Of a stretch of DNA of 64,000 bases, positions 11,101-20,553 are shown piece after piece. Source of the stretch: Coix lacryma-jobi var. lacryma-jobi (taxonomy: Eukaryota; Streptophyta; Magnoliopsida; Poales; Poaceae). Made by a program: the position numbers and the translations under genes. The DNA is taken from contig CM019831.1 in the NCBI GenBank assembly GCA_009763385.1, forward strand, positions 80,511,845-80,575,844, given 5' to 3'. The notes beneath the pieces were generated by a model. It was given only the letters and a program-made list of their open reading frames with translations, was not told the DNA's origin and made no database searches. Each line of letters starts with the position of its first letter. The stretch's first letter is position 1.

Positions 11101-13032
11101 GATAAGTTAACTCATGCGCCTCTCCTACAACTTCCTGATTTTAATAAGACTTTTGAGCTTGAATGTGATGCTAGTGGAATTGGTCTGGGAGGTGTTTTGT
11201 TACAAGAGGGAAAACCTATTGTATATTTTAGTGAGAAATTGAGTGGGCCTGTTCTCAATTATTCTACTTATGATAAAGAACTCTATGCTCTTGTTCGAAC
11301 ATTAGAGACATGGCAGCATTATTTGTGGCCCAAAGAGTTTGTTATCCATTCTGATCATGAATCTTTAAAACATATTCGTAGTCAAGGAAAACTGAATCGT
11401 AGGCATGCAAAATGGGTTGAATTTATTGAATCTTTTCCTTATATTATTAAACACAAGAAAGGGAAGGAGAATATTATTGCTGATGCTTTGTCACGGAGAT
11501 ATACTTTGCTGAATCAACTTGATTATAAGATCTTTGGGTTAGAAACAATTAAGGACCAATATGTTCACGATGCTGATTTTAGAGACGTGTTGCTGCATTG
11601 TAAAGATGGAAAAGGATGGAACAAATTCATCGTTAGTGATGGGTTTGTGTTTAGAGCTAACAAGCTATGCATTCCAGCTAGCTCTGTTCGTTTGTTGTTG
11701 TTGCAGGAAGCACATGGAGGTGGCTTGATGGGACATTTTGGAGCAAAGAAGACCGAGGACATACTTGCTGGTCATTTCTTTTGGCCAAGGATGAAGAGAG
11801 ATGTGGAGAGGTTTGTTGCTCGTTGCACAACATGTCAAAAGGCAAAGTCACGGTTAAATCCCCACGGTTTGTATCTACCTCTTCCTGTTCCTAATGCTCC
11901 TTGGGAGGATATATCTATGGATTTTGTGTTGGGATTACCAAGGACTAGGAGGGGACGTGATAGTGTGTTTGTGGTTGTTGATAGATTTTCTAAGATGGCA
12001 CATTTCATACCATGTCATAAAACTGATGATGCTACAAATATTGCTGATTTGTTCTTTCGAGAAATTGTTCGCTTACATGGTGTGCCCAACACAATTGTTT
12101 CTGATCGTGATGCTAAATTTCTTAGTCATTTTTGGAAGACTTTGTGGTTTAAATTGGGGACTAAGCTTTTATTTTCCACCACTTGTCATCCCCAAACTGA
12201 TGGTCAAACTGAAGTTGTGAATAGAACTTTATCCACTATGTTAAGGGCTGTTTTAAAGAAGAATATTAAGATGTGGGAAGAATGTTTGCCTCATATTGAG
12301 TTCGCTTATAATCGTTCATTGCATTCTACTACAAAAATGTGTCCTTTTGAGATTGTCTATGGCTTCTTGCCACGTGCTCCTATTGATTTAATGCCTTTGC
12401 CAAGTTCTGAAAAAATGAATTTTGATGCTAAGCAACGTGCTGAATTGATGTTAAAATTGCATGAAGCCACTAAAGAAAACATAGAGCGCATGAATGCTAA
12501 GTACAAATGCGCTGGAGATAAAGGTAGAAAGCAATTGATTCTGGAACCTGGGGATTTGGTTTGGTTGCATTTGCGAAAAGATAGATTTCCAGAACTGAGA
12601 AAATCCAAATTGATGCCTAGAGCTGATGGTCCTTTTAAAGTGCTGCAACAAATTAATGAGAATGCATATAAGCTTGATCTTCCTGCAGATTTTGGGGTTA
12701 GTCCCACATTTAACATTGCAGATTTGAAGCCTTATTTGGGTGAGGAAGATGAGCTTGAGTCGAGGACGACTCAAATGCAAGAAAGGGAGGATGATGAGGA
12801 CATCAACACCAGCGATACATCCTCTCCGACACAACCTATAGCTGGTCCTCTTACTCGTGCTCGTGCTCGTCAACTTAATCATCAAGTGAGTTCCATTATA
12901 AGCTCTTGTCCATCTTGTTTAGACAATGGAAATGCGTGCACTCTTGTTTTGATTAGGAACCGAGGAGAAGACCGAAAGGGAGAAGGACTCGCGCTAGCTG
13001 GATTCGGACTGCAGCAAAGCGCCAACTTGTGA
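8128..13032 (+). CDS. gag-pol: CRM gag-pol polyprotein (1634 aa), intact
   Basis: Single open frame. Domains by residue: Gag core from about 150 to 320; zinc knuckle CX2CX4HX4C at 386-399 (CHRCKGYGHMMCDC); protease with IIDGGSCNN at 489-497, the DGG variant usual in CRM; RT with YFDD at 865-868; RNase H from about 1012 (CDASGIGLGG); integrase zinc segment ending near 1233-1236; catalytic D1265, D1326 and E1362 (DD35E); and a GPF module at 1501-1503. The last 80 residues (from about 1555) are encoded by the 3' LTR and include GPLTRARARQLNHQV. This resembles the CR motif that replaces a chromodomain in centromere-targeting CRM integrases. There is no stop or frameshift. The first ATG, at 8128, follows the leader. 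Confidence 0.93.
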   Translation: MTGGDDDNETLHTPRTKGIIQHFERKVKLHTEGLDNDLQVTNEKLGQLEATQIATNNKLTSLEESVASVDKSLVALLRRFDDFHTEDKEKHKEEKEGDQEHGSHEDDYTADTEHDDQDARDRRRLRHNRRGMGGNRRREVHNNDDAFSKIKFKIPPFDGKYDPDAYITWEIVVDQKFACHEFPETTRVRAATSEFTDFASIWWIEYGKKNPNNLPRTWDALKRAMRARFVPSYYARDMINKLQQLRQGAKSVEEYYQELQTGMLRCNLEEDEEPAMARFLGGLNREIQDILAYKEYNSVTRLFHLACKAEREVQGRRASARTNISAGKANSWQQRMTTTPSTRMSTPSSSDKSRAAPTNLVAKTMQKPAASTSSVASTGRTSNIQCHRCKGYGHMMCDCPNKRVMIVKDDGECSSASDFDEDTLALLATDHAGNEEQIEEHINAGEADHYESLIVQRVLSAQMEKAEQNQRHILFQTKCVIKERSCRMIIDGGSCNNLASSDMVQKLALNTKPHPHPYYIQWLNNSGKAKVTRLVRINFSIGSYKDIVECDVVTMQACNILLGRPWQFDRDSMHHGRSNQYSFLYHDRKIVLHPMSPETIMQTDVARATKAKSESNKNDKSVIGNKDEIKLKGRCMIATKSDINEFNASTSVAYALICKDALISIEDMQCSLPPAVANVLQEYSDVFPSAVPAGLPPLRGIEHQIDLIPGASLPNRAPYRTNPEETKEIQRQVQELLDKGYVRESLSPCAVPVILVPKKDGTWHMCVDCRAINNITIRYRHPIPRLDDMLDELSGAVVFSKVDLCSGYHQIRMKLGDEWKTAFKTKFGLYEWLVMPFGLTNAPSTFMRVMNEVLRAFIGKFVVVYFDDILIYSKSLDEHIDHLRVVFNALREARLFGNLEKCTFCTDRVSFLGYVVTPQGIEVDQAKVEAIQGWPVPKTITQVRSFLGLAGFYRRFVKDFSTIAAPLNELTKKGVPFEWGKTQENSFDMLKDKLTHAPLLQLPDFNKTFELECDASGIGLGGVLLQEGKPIVYFSEKLSGPVLNYSTYDKELYALVRTLETWQHYLWPKEFVIHSDHESLKHIRSQGKLNRRHAKWVEFIESFPYIIKHKKGKENIIADALSRRYTLLNQLDYKIFGLETIKDQYVHDADFRDVLLHCKDGKGWNKFIVSDGFVFRANKLCIPASSVRLLLLQEAHGGGLMGHFGAKKTEDILAGHFFWPRMKRDVERFVARCTTCQKAKSRLNPHGLYLPLPVPNAPWEDISMDFVLGLPRTRRGRDSVFVVVDRFSKMAHFIPCHKTDDATNIADLFFREIVRLHGVPNTIVSDRDAKFLSHFWKTLWFKLGTKLLFSTTCHPQTDGQTEVVNRTLSTMLRAVLKKNIKMWEECLPHIEFAYNRSLHSTTKMCPFEIVYGFLPRAPIDLMPLPSSEKMNFDAKQRAELMLKLHEATKENIERMNAKYKCAGDKGRKQLILEPGDLVWLHLRKDRFPELRKSKLMPRADGPFKVLQQINENAYKLDLPADFGVSPTFNIADLKPYLGEEDELESRTTQMQEREDDEDINTSDTSSPTQPIAGPLTRARARQLNHQVSSIISSCPSCLDNGNACTLVLIRNRGEDRKGEGLALAGFGLQQSANL
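12779..12791 (+). other. CRM polypurine tract
   Basis: AAGAAAGGGAGGA directly abuts the 3' LTR and is itself within the gag-pol coding frame. Confidence 0.85.
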
Positions 13033-13707
13033 CCACCACCACGGTTGCATACGGATGCGGATTCAGGCGCTTCAGGACTTGTTGGAAAGCTTATCAAGTT
13101 TACTTTCATATGAATCAAGTCCCACGTCAATATCTGTTCGGCAGCTGCGGCAATGATCCAATTACCGTCGACAGGTCTTGCTGTCCAGGGTGCTGCGTCA
13201 CCTCATTTTGGGCTTATGGCCCATGTATCAAGTTGGGTCCATTAGGGACGCGTCCTAGGGTTGGAGGACGACCCCAACACCCTCCTAGTCGTCCTCTCCT
13301 CCTCTAATACCCCCCATAGCCGCCACAAACAGATTGGGTTTTGTTTAGATCAAGCTTAGCCTTAGCTACTTGCTTGTAGGCGCGCGTGCAGGATCTGCCG
13401 CCCGTCTCCTTGTCTTCGGAACCCCATTGTTGATTAAGATTCAGTTTGAAGCCTTCAATTTCATCTTGCAAATTCAGTGCTTGTTTCCTCGTTCTTGCTA
13501 GTTCTTCGATTGCTTGCAGGACGGGAGCCCTGGGGGCTGGTTGTCGCGCTCCACAAGATCGTGACGGCTATTGGACGTGGTGTATCGGTTGCTAAGGCGC
13601 GGTCTTGAGGGCTGTAGTCGGACCGTGAACGTCATCTCCATCCACCAATCGAGTTATCCCCGTTTCTCATCGAAAGATCGGGCAAAAACCCTAACGGGTT
13701 CGCATCA
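12792..13707 (+). repeat. CRM 3' LTR
   Basis: 916 bp, same ends as the 5' LTR. It encodes the C-terminal tail of gag-pol up to the stop at 13030-13032 and is followed by the TTCTT duplication. Confidence 0.93.
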
Positions 13708-13712
13708 TTCTT
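13708..13712. repeat. right target-site duplication of CRM (TTCTT)
   Basis: Direct copy of 6116-6120, immediately after the CA end of the 3' LTR. Confidence 0.93.
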
Positions 13713-14364
13713 CCTCAGGGATTTCATCGGAAACTCCAGTATAAGGAGTATTCTCGAGAATTCTATCAAGAACCTCCTTTCCACCTCGTGGAGAAAGATG
13801 AAGAAACGCTCCACTTGACGAATGATCAAGGTGAAGAGCGCTCTCTTTCTCTAGACCGACATAAAAATGCTGAAGGGGCACTGGATCGGGTATGGCTAAA
13901 TCGGGTCCTGAATTGATTAAACCAATAAAACGGTCCCAAGCCTCCCCTAATGTCTCCTTATCATTTGGTCTAAAGGTCAACACTTCTACTCGTAGTCGTA
14001 CCACTCGGTGGACAGGGAAATACGTCAAGATAAACTTGGTCCGTAAAGTTCCCCAGTCTCCTCTGGCACTTCCCACGGTTCTAGCATGCCATGTTTTAGC
14101 TGCTCCCGTCAAAGTGAACGAAAACAGCTTCCACTTGACAGTGTCAGGTGAAATGCCCGAAATGTTCAAGCATGCACAGACTTGCTCAAACTCACGTAGA
14201 TGTATGTAGGGATTTTCTGATCCTGTAAACATGCTCTCCTGAACTTTGTTAATAAAGTCAGGGCGCAATTCGTAACTATCGGCATATATAGGTTGTGATG
14301 ATAAATGTGGCTCTAATCGCGAACTCTTAGGAGCTGCGAATTGTAAGATAGATTGATTCTCCAT
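13708..14364 (-). pseudogene. gag: Athila gag, 5' part, cut by CRM insertion
   Basis: An open frame of about 219 residues starts 3' of the primer-binding site. It carries the retrotransposon Gag core (segment FSFTLTGAAKTWHART, later ETLGEAWDRF). It runs in frame into the duplicated TTCTT target and continues on the far side of CRM at 6120. The gag-pol frame was therefore open across the site when CRM inserted. No zinc knuckle lies in this part. Confidence 0.8.
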
Positions 14365-14416
14365 GCGGAGAGGGTAAAGATGATCCTACCTCTAGTCTCA
14401 AAAATCAGCTACCGTT

Positions 14417-14433
14417 CCCCGGCAACGGCGCCA
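14417..14433 (-). other. primer-binding site, tRNA-Asp type
   Basis: The plus strand here reads CCCCGGCAACGGCGCCA, the 3' end of plant tRNA-Asp, so the element's minus strand carries the complementary TGGCGCC site. It lies 8 bp inside the LTR boundary at 14442, which fixes the element's orientation. Confidence 0.85.
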
Positions 14434-14441
14434 AAAAAGCT

Positions 14442-15759
14442 TGTTGACACCTGGGGTGGCACGCAGAAGAAACCGCAAGTGCACGGCTGTCAGTTGTAGC
14501 TTTTCACCTCAGAGTATTCCGGGGTATCGAATCCACGAGGAACGCGAAATGATTTTGAGAAAACTAGGGGGGTAAGGATATCTAGGATAGTTGAAGGGAA
14601 CAGGCACTATCTACTGGAGTAGATCCTAGTTCTATTAGACTTCTAGTGATTTAAGTTCTTTACTAGTGTATTGTGGGCGTACTAGCCTTTACCACTGACT
14701 TAGGTTGAACACTAGCACAACAAGCCCTACTGTTAAACTAGACCAACTACGTGGTGGAATTCAAGGCGCACAGGGCTGTCACCACCTGCTTGCTACCACA
14801 GCTATCCGGGGGCCTAGCCGTATTCACTAGCAATATATAGCCTAAGTACCACACTTGATCTATATACTACTACTACTAGCCCTGTACTAGAACTAGAGCA
14901 CTTGAAACTAATATCAAGCAATGAAACAAACACACAAGTACTGAAAGTAAATACTTGAAGATAGAATAAGATACTAAGTTACCAAAGTTGAAGCGCAGAG
15001 TAGAGAGAAGCAGAGGTCTCCGACAACTCCGGAACTCTCCAGACTTCTACTCTTCTCCTTTCCAGCTCCTCTTCTAATGAGGCACTCACACTCTCTCTAA
15101 TCTCTCTATCATAGCAAGTGTGCTACTCTAACCAAATGGTGAGGAATGGTGTGAGGCTCTCTGAATGAGAGCTCAAGGGGGCCTATTTATAGTGCTAGGA
15201 AGCTAGGGGTGTACTTATAGAGCGAGGGGAGGTCGGTTAGGGTTTAGGGGGGTGGCGCCCACCACCAAACCCTGGCGCCTGCCACCTCTCAGCCGTCCAT
15301 TGCAACCGCCATTCATCCAACGGTCTTCATTTGCTCTCCCAAGTCGGTTTGAGGGCCGGTTAGGGTTTAGACACGTGTCCAAAGCCCACTATCCAGGTGA
15401 CACTCTTCTTAGCCCTTGGATCAAACCGCCTTAATGTGCAATGGCCAAGATTTGAGTTTGAGGTGACTCCCACGGATCGATGACGTGGCCTGGGCCACTT
15501 TTGGCATGAGTGACCTGGCGGCCGCCAGTAATAGGTGGCGGCCGCCACCCTACTCAGGCCCAAATGGGCCAGAGTGGCTTGGCCTTGCTCCTGGTGCACT
15601 TGTTTGGCCAAAATTCCATTATTTCCTGCATTAAGATAAGAAACTATGCACATGTGGAAATAGGTTAGTTATAAACCAAATCTTCTACTTTTTATGTTGT
15701 TTTACCTTGGTTTTGGGTGAAATGTTGATGGTGAAATGATGCTTTAAGCACCGTCAACA
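14442..15759 (-). repeat. Athila 5' LTR (1318 bp)
   Basis: The LTR is bounded by TGTTGAC and GTCAACA as short terminal inverted repeats, next to the tRNA-Asp primer site. It has a minus-strand TATA box at 15182-15192 and paired GC-rich dyads at 15252-15284 and 15516-15548 upstream of it. It shares blocks, in reverse orientation, with the LTRs at 20554-22452 and 31473-33280 (for example around 14690-14830 versus 21660-21790). All three therefore belong to one superfamily. TCAAG follows the LTR; its duplicate would be off-window. Confidence 0.85.
15182..15192 (-). promoter_or_regulatory. TATA box of Athila LTR
   Basis: Minus strand reads CTATAAATAGG, a strong plant TATA match, in the 5' LTR about 575 bp from the start of the U3 end. 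This is its likely RNA polymerase II promoter. Confidence 0.7.
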
Positions 15760-16390
15760 TCAAGCTCCAATTAACCCCCTAGTGCCTAGAAGTGTGTTTG
15801 ACAAGAATCAACCGCACAAAAGACTATCGCTAAACCAATTCTACTCTAGCATGGCAATTCAACTTATGAAGAAACAACAAGTAAAAGCGGAATTGAAATG
15901 CTCAAAGGTAAATGCGTAGTAAAGAGAGTAGAGATGACACGACGATCTTTTTGCCGAGGTATCGAAGTGTCGGCACACCCCCCTAGTCCTCGTTGGAGCA
16001 CCCGCGCAAGGGTATCGCTCCCCCTTGATCCGCGCAAGGATCAAGTGCTCACTACGAGCTGATTCTTCGCCACTCCGGCCCGGTGAATCGCTCGCTACCG
16101 GTCACAACTTGGCTTGGGTCATCCATAATGCCTCTGGATGATCACCAAGCTCTCTGATCGCCACCAAGCCGTCTAGGTGATGCCGATCACCAAGACTAAC
16201 AAGCAAGAACTCTCACTTGACCAACGCAAGGCTAATGAGATGGGTGGATGCACACTTGATACTCTCTATTCACTAATGAGGTGTTTGATCACTCAATTAT
16301 CAAATCTCTCAACCTCACTAGGCCTCTTGCACTCACAATGTGTTTGGCAACCTTTCAAATGAGCAAGAGAGACAGCATGAATGAGGGGGA

Positions 16391-16402
16391 GGCATATTTA
16401 TA
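16391..16402 (-). promoter_or_regulatory. TATA box of SIRE-like LTR
   Basis: Minus strand reads TATAAATATGCC, immediately downstream of the palindromic repeat block. Confidence 0.65.
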
Positions 16403-16449
16403 CCCCCCAACTCAAAACATGCACAAAGGGGTAAGTCCAGCCAGTTATA

Positions 16450-16760
16450 CACTGACCGGACGCACCTGACGGGGTGACCGGACGCGTCCGGTCAGTGCCT
16501 AACGGCTACATGACGTTAGGCCTGACACCTGTACGAACTGCTGACCGGACGCTTCCATGCGTCCGATCACCATTGACCGGACACGTCCGGTCAGCAAAAA
16601 TGCTCTCTCGAACCTCTCTGAGTACGACCGGACTCACCCTCCTGGTGTGTCCGATCGATTGTTGAGGGTGAGTCCGGTCGCAACCAGACTTACTCCCTCA
16701 GCCAGCCCACTGACCGGACGCATGCCCCAGCATTCGGTCGCTAGGGTTTAAGCGTCCGGA
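16450..16760 (-). repeat. palindromic CCGGACG-CGTCCGG repeats in SIRE-like LTR
   Basis: About eight copies or half-copies of a dyad. The best, at 16475-16494, is a perfect 20-bp palindrome (TGACCGGACGCGTCCGGTCA); 16574-16593 differs at one position. Several copies are isolated half sites (CCGGACG or CGTCCGG). Confidence 0.8.
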
Positions 16761-17201
16761 CGCTATTTGAAGTCCGAAACGACTTCGGTTAGCGATGCTC
16801 CCTTCACTAACTTTCTTCCTTATGATCTTAGGGACCTTTCTAAGCTACCTAGGGCTTTGGTTAACAAGTGTGCACCACACCTAACTCAAAAGTCTCACCT
16901 AGGTCAAGCTACCCATTCAAACCCCTCTTTATAGAACGGCCAAAGGTAAAACAAAAACCTATGCTACTCTAAGTGTCCTTCAACACCAAATGACACATAG
17001 AACTAGCCTATCACCGTCTTCATCGTCCATCCTTTGAAAACTGAATGAATTCCATCAATAAGGGGACATGAATACCATAGTGCCCTCACGATCATCATTA
17101 CCATGACCTAACTCAACTGTTTCTGCAAAACACACGTTAGTCATAGTAATTTACCGTTGTCATCCAATCACTGAAACCCACTGGGGGCCTAGATGCTCAC
17201 A

Positions 17202-17852
17202 GGGATAACCCAAGAAGCCATCCGTCTTCGTCTCTTTCCCTTTTCTCTCCTAGGAAAAGCGAAGCAATGGTTCAATACCAATCGCAACGCTGTGGACACA
17301 TGGGACAAGTGTTCCAATGCTTTTCTCGCAAAATTCTTTCTGATGGGCAAGACGAATGCTCTTCGCAATAAAATCTCCAGCTTTACGCAACAAGCCGAGG
17401 AATCTACTCCCGAGGCTTGGGAGAGAATGCAAGAGTACGTCACTGCTTGTCCACACCATGGTATGGAGGACTAGCTGTTGATCCAGAACTTCTACCATGG
17501 CCTAACCCCACTCTCTAGAAGCCATTTGGATGTCGCCGTCGGCGGTGCATTCTTTTCTCTGAATGTTGCAGATGCTAAGGCTCTCATAGAGAAGATGGTG
17601 TCGAACCAAGGATGGAATGACGAGAGACTGCAGCCCCGTAAGCGAGGTATGCATTCCCTTAAGGAGGCCGACACGATCGTGGCCAAGATGGACCTGCCGG
17701 CCATGAAGCTGGACAGCTGTTAGAAGATGAACCAACAAGAGAGTGTCCAATCTCTGGAATCCTACATGACTTGTGAAGTCTGTGGAGAAACCGGACATTC
17801 TGGGAACCACTGCCCCGAGTTACATGAAGATTTGAACTTCATCATCATCATC

Positions 17853-17883
<31 letters not shown>

Positions 17884-18062
17884 GTTTCCGTCAACAAAAT
17901 CAAGGATGGAATCATCACTCCAACTCTCAAGGTAATAATTCATTCACTCGCTCTAATTTCCAAAGTACTGATAATTTCTCGTTCTTAAAGAATCTAGTCT
18001 ACTCTCAAGGTAGAACTACTGAATTTTTGAATAAGAAATTAATGTCATGCTTGAGAACATAA
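17202..18062 (+). pseudogene. gag: Athila-like gag, 5'-truncated and mutated
   Basis: The Gag core starts abruptly at 17202 (GITQEAIRLRLFPFSLLGKA) and continues to a zinc knuckle CEVCGETGHSGNHC near 17772-17813. Two in-frame stops interrupt it: TAG at 17472-17474, where Trp is expected before LLIQNFYHGL, and TAG at 17721-17723. A frameshift near 18040-18050 separates it from the protease frame. A poly-Asn run is encoded by the repeat at 17841-17883. Confidence 0.8.
17841..17883 (+). repeat. (ATC)n(AAC)n trinucleotide run in gag
   Basis: Four ATC units followed by about ten AAC units, encoding Ile and Asn runs after the zinc knuckle. This is a likely slippage site. Confidence 0.85.
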
Positions 18063-18883
18063 ATGCTAAATTGGAAGATTTCTCATCTGCTGTGAAAAAT
18101 CAACTTAGCTTTAATAAGATGTTAGAAACCCAATTAGCTCAACTTGCTGCGATCATACCATCTTTTGAAACTGGCAAAATTCCGGCTAAACCTAACATGG
18201 AAACTGCAAATATGGTTGAAATAAAATATTTTAACTATTATGAAGATCAAACCATGACTGTTAAAAAGGGTGATCCTGGTAGTCCCACAATTGGATGCTT
18301 AATCTTTGGTGAAGTCTTTAAAAATGCCATGTGTGATTTAGGATCGAGTGTGAACATTTTATCTAAGGATTTCTATGAAAACTCGTTCTTTCCACCCATG
18401 TCATCCACATCTGCCTATGTCGTGCTAGCTGATCAATTAACTTGCTATGTAGAAGGAATAGTCACTGATTTACCTGTTCATATTAGAGGTTCATATGTTC
18501 CTACTGATTTCATAATACTAGATATGGGAAATAGGAAAGATGTGCCTCTGATTTTAGGTAGACCTTTCTTGAACACTGTTGATGCTTGCATATATGTGGG
18601 CAGTGGTAAAATGCAAATGACATTAGGAGGGAGGAAGGAAATATTCTCCTTTTCCCGTGGTCCCGCATATGCGGCTATCATGCAGGAAGCAAAACCCGTT
18701 CGTACCAAGAAGAAGCGCCCAAGAACAAGGTGGAACAGAAAGAAAGAACCACCTTCTCCTGAGTTGTGTAATTCACATAACAAAGGAGAGGTGCCAAAAG
18801 AAGAAGAACCCGATGAAGTACTTAAAGAAGAAGCACCCAAGGAAGAAGATCCACCCAATAAGGATGAAATTCCATGGATCTAA
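18047..18883 (+). CDS. retropepsin-like ORF of the gag-protease element
   Basis: 278 residues. The middle holds MCDLGSSVNILSKDFYE, the DLGS form of the aspartic-protease active site seen in Athila-type elements, with ILGRPFLNT about 90 residues later as the usual C-terminal hydrophobic-Gly signature. The tail is a Lys/Glu/Pro-rich extension ending at a stop where autonomous relatives would continue into RT. It is one frameshift away from the upstream gag. Likely a fragment of the gag-protease polyprotein rather than a free-standing gene. Confidence 0.7.
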   Translation: MLENINAKLEDFSSAVKNQLSFNKMLETQLAQLAAIIPSFETGKIPAKPNMETANMVEIKYFNYYEDQTMTVKKGDPGSPTIGCLIFGEVFKNAMCDLGSSVNILSKDFYENSFFPPMSSTSAYVVLADQLTCYVEGIVTDLPVHIRGSYVPTDFIILDMGNRKDVPLILGRPFLNTVDACIYVGSGKMQMTLGGRKEIFSFSRGPAYAAIMQEAKPVRTKKKRPRTRWNRKKEPPSPELCNSHNKGEVPKEEEPDEVLKEEAPKEEDPPNKDEIPWI

Positions 18884-20553
18884 GGTATGGATTTACTTTT
18901 AAATTTCCCTTCAAATTTTCTTTTTCAAATAAATAACATATGTCATGCATGTAACTAAAAAAATCAGTTAGCATTAGTTATATGCATAAGTATATGTTAA
19001 CTTAGCTACAATAATAAAATATCATAATAGGATAGTTTCCCTTTTTCACAACATTAGATAGTTTCCTTTTTAATAAAATAAGAACAAGAGCTCCGACGGA
19101 GAAAGATGAAGACCCTTCACCAAGCAAGAAGCCAGCTTGGGGGAGATCCTCGCGCCAAAAAGGTATGTTTCAACCTTACTCTTTATGTTCGGTTCTTAAA
19201 TTCTATATCTTTTGAAAAAATTTGAATGTTATATACTTGCCTAAGTAATTATCCCATGAGTAAAAATGATAAAATCTGCTTAAAAATGTTGGAACCTGAA
19301 TAAGAAATAAAATATGTCATGCAAATGCTATTGTTATAGTTAGAATAACTAGTTTTATCTAAGTTGTAGCTTTTGTGGGTTGCACATGTTTTAACTAAAA
19401 TCATGCTTAGTGAATAAAGTTAGTTAGAAATGGAGTAATTCTTTAAACTTGCTAAGGTGAAATTAGGACCCAATCTGGAGGATTTCTTTTAAAAATCATG
19501 AAAACCTTGCTAAAAGTTCCTCCTGGATTTTATCCCATCCCACCACCAGCCAAATATTTGTTAGTCAAAACCACAAAGAGCTTTGTTTGTGTTGAGCTTT
19601 GTTAGACCTCATAGATATTAGTAGAGAAGCTTATCATTTCTTTTGATCAAGATACACACACCCACCATAAATTGCTTACTCTCCACTTTGGAAGTTTGCA
19701 ACCACCAAATAAATTGCTCATTCTCTACACTGGAGATATGCAATACCTTGCCAAACGTTCCATTGCTAGCCTTATGCTATTCCTACACTAGGAATAAGCA
19801 TTTCTCTCTCTTCCCCCTTTTTCATTTCTAAAATCCTATCCTATAGACAATCTGGGAAAATCTAGAGCTAAAAAAAAGAGATATGAAAAAAAAAGTGAGC
19901 AAAGTAGCTCAAGAGAGGACTATGTCCTAAGAAAAAGTGAGGACACATTTTTGTCTACTCACTATGTATCGAGTAAAAAAGAGAGAGAGAGTTATCATTA
20001 GCTCTAGACCCCAGAAATTAACTAGGAAGGATTATGAAATATCTCTCTATACACTTCCACATAACCACACATGCACATCTTGATCAATATTTATGATTTG
20101 CTGCTCCTTATGATCTGAGTGTCTAGCTTAGCAATAAACATTATGCAATTTGCTCATGATTCTTAGCCTACCTATAACTCCACATATCATTCTTTAGAAA
20201 TAGGAGAGGCTACATTTTGGCCTAAGTGAGGATTTAAACACCATTGAGTGATTGAGTGAATCTTGGAGGACTTAAGCAAGTTTTTATCTTTTGAAAACCT
20301 TAAAAAACCTCTAGACAGAATCCTAGTCAAACCTAAGCAAGATAAAAGTTTGCTATCTACTGCTTTATTTCACTCTTGCATGTTTGAAGTGAAAAGCTAT
20401 AAGTCCCACATTGCTATGATTAATGATATACACTCAGTTATTTCTCACTATACAATATGCACTTGTATACATCTTAAGTGCTATCTATTTCAAGCTCTAT
20501 GCTTAAACCGCATTGTTGTTCGAGGACGAGCAAAAGGTTAGCTTGGGAGAGCT
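18884..20553 (+). other. noncoding 3' internal region of the gag-protease element
   Basis: AT-rich, no gene seen. It holds two polypurine-like tracts, GCTTGGGGGAGA near 19135 and GCTTGGGAGAGCT at 20541-20553. The latter directly precedes the LTR and is the probable plus-strand primer. Confidence 0.6.

Larger units (their letters stand above)
6121..13707 (+). mobile_element. complete CRM-lineage (centromeric) chromovirus
   Basis: A 7587-bp Ty3/Gypsy element with two 916-bp LTRs (6121-7036, 12792-13707), TG..CA ends and a perfect 5-bp target duplication TTCTT. The initiator-Met primer site is at 7039 and the polypurine tract at 12779-12791, with one uninterrupted 1634-codon gag-pol ORF. I count eight substitutions between the LTRs (0.87%). 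At the usual grass rate of 1.3e-8 per site per year this is about 0.3 million years. Gag, protease and integrase match the maize/rice CRM group. The ORF runs into the 3' LTR, as is known for CRM. The element looks potentially autonomous. Confidence 0.93.
1..15759 (-). mobile_element. Athila-lineage Ty3/Gypsy element, interrupted by CRM
   Basis: The element reads right to left: 5' LTR 14442-15759, primer-binding site 14417-14433, gag 14364 to 13708, pol 6120 to 2345, then a long post-pol region to the window edge. Its 3' LTR is not in the window. It is split at 6121-13707 by a CRM insertion that duplicated TTCTT. RT, RNase H and integrase resemble the Athila lineage (FMDD at the RT active site, a tRNA-Asp type primer site, a long 3' region). 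Pol carries three in-frame stops, so this copy is dead. Lineage assignment is from recognised protein sequence, not a tree. Confidence 0.85.
15760..17201 (-). repeat. SIRE/Maximus-like Copia LTR, cut at one end by Athila
   Basis: On the minus strand it begins TGTGAGCATCTAGGCCCCC near 17201, the style of SIRE/Maximus LTR starts, and runs to the Athila boundary at 15760, where it is truncated close to its own end. It has a minus-strand TATA box at 16391-16402 and a palindrome array just upstream (16450-16760). Its right end interrupts a gag sequence (17202 onward). No duplication can be checked because the other flank is off-window. Clade is from recalled sequence style. Confidence 0.65.

Noticed and set aside
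15360..15653. 97-codon minus-strand ORF
   Set aside because: Lies inside the Athila LTR with no domain; chance frame through GC-rich dyads.
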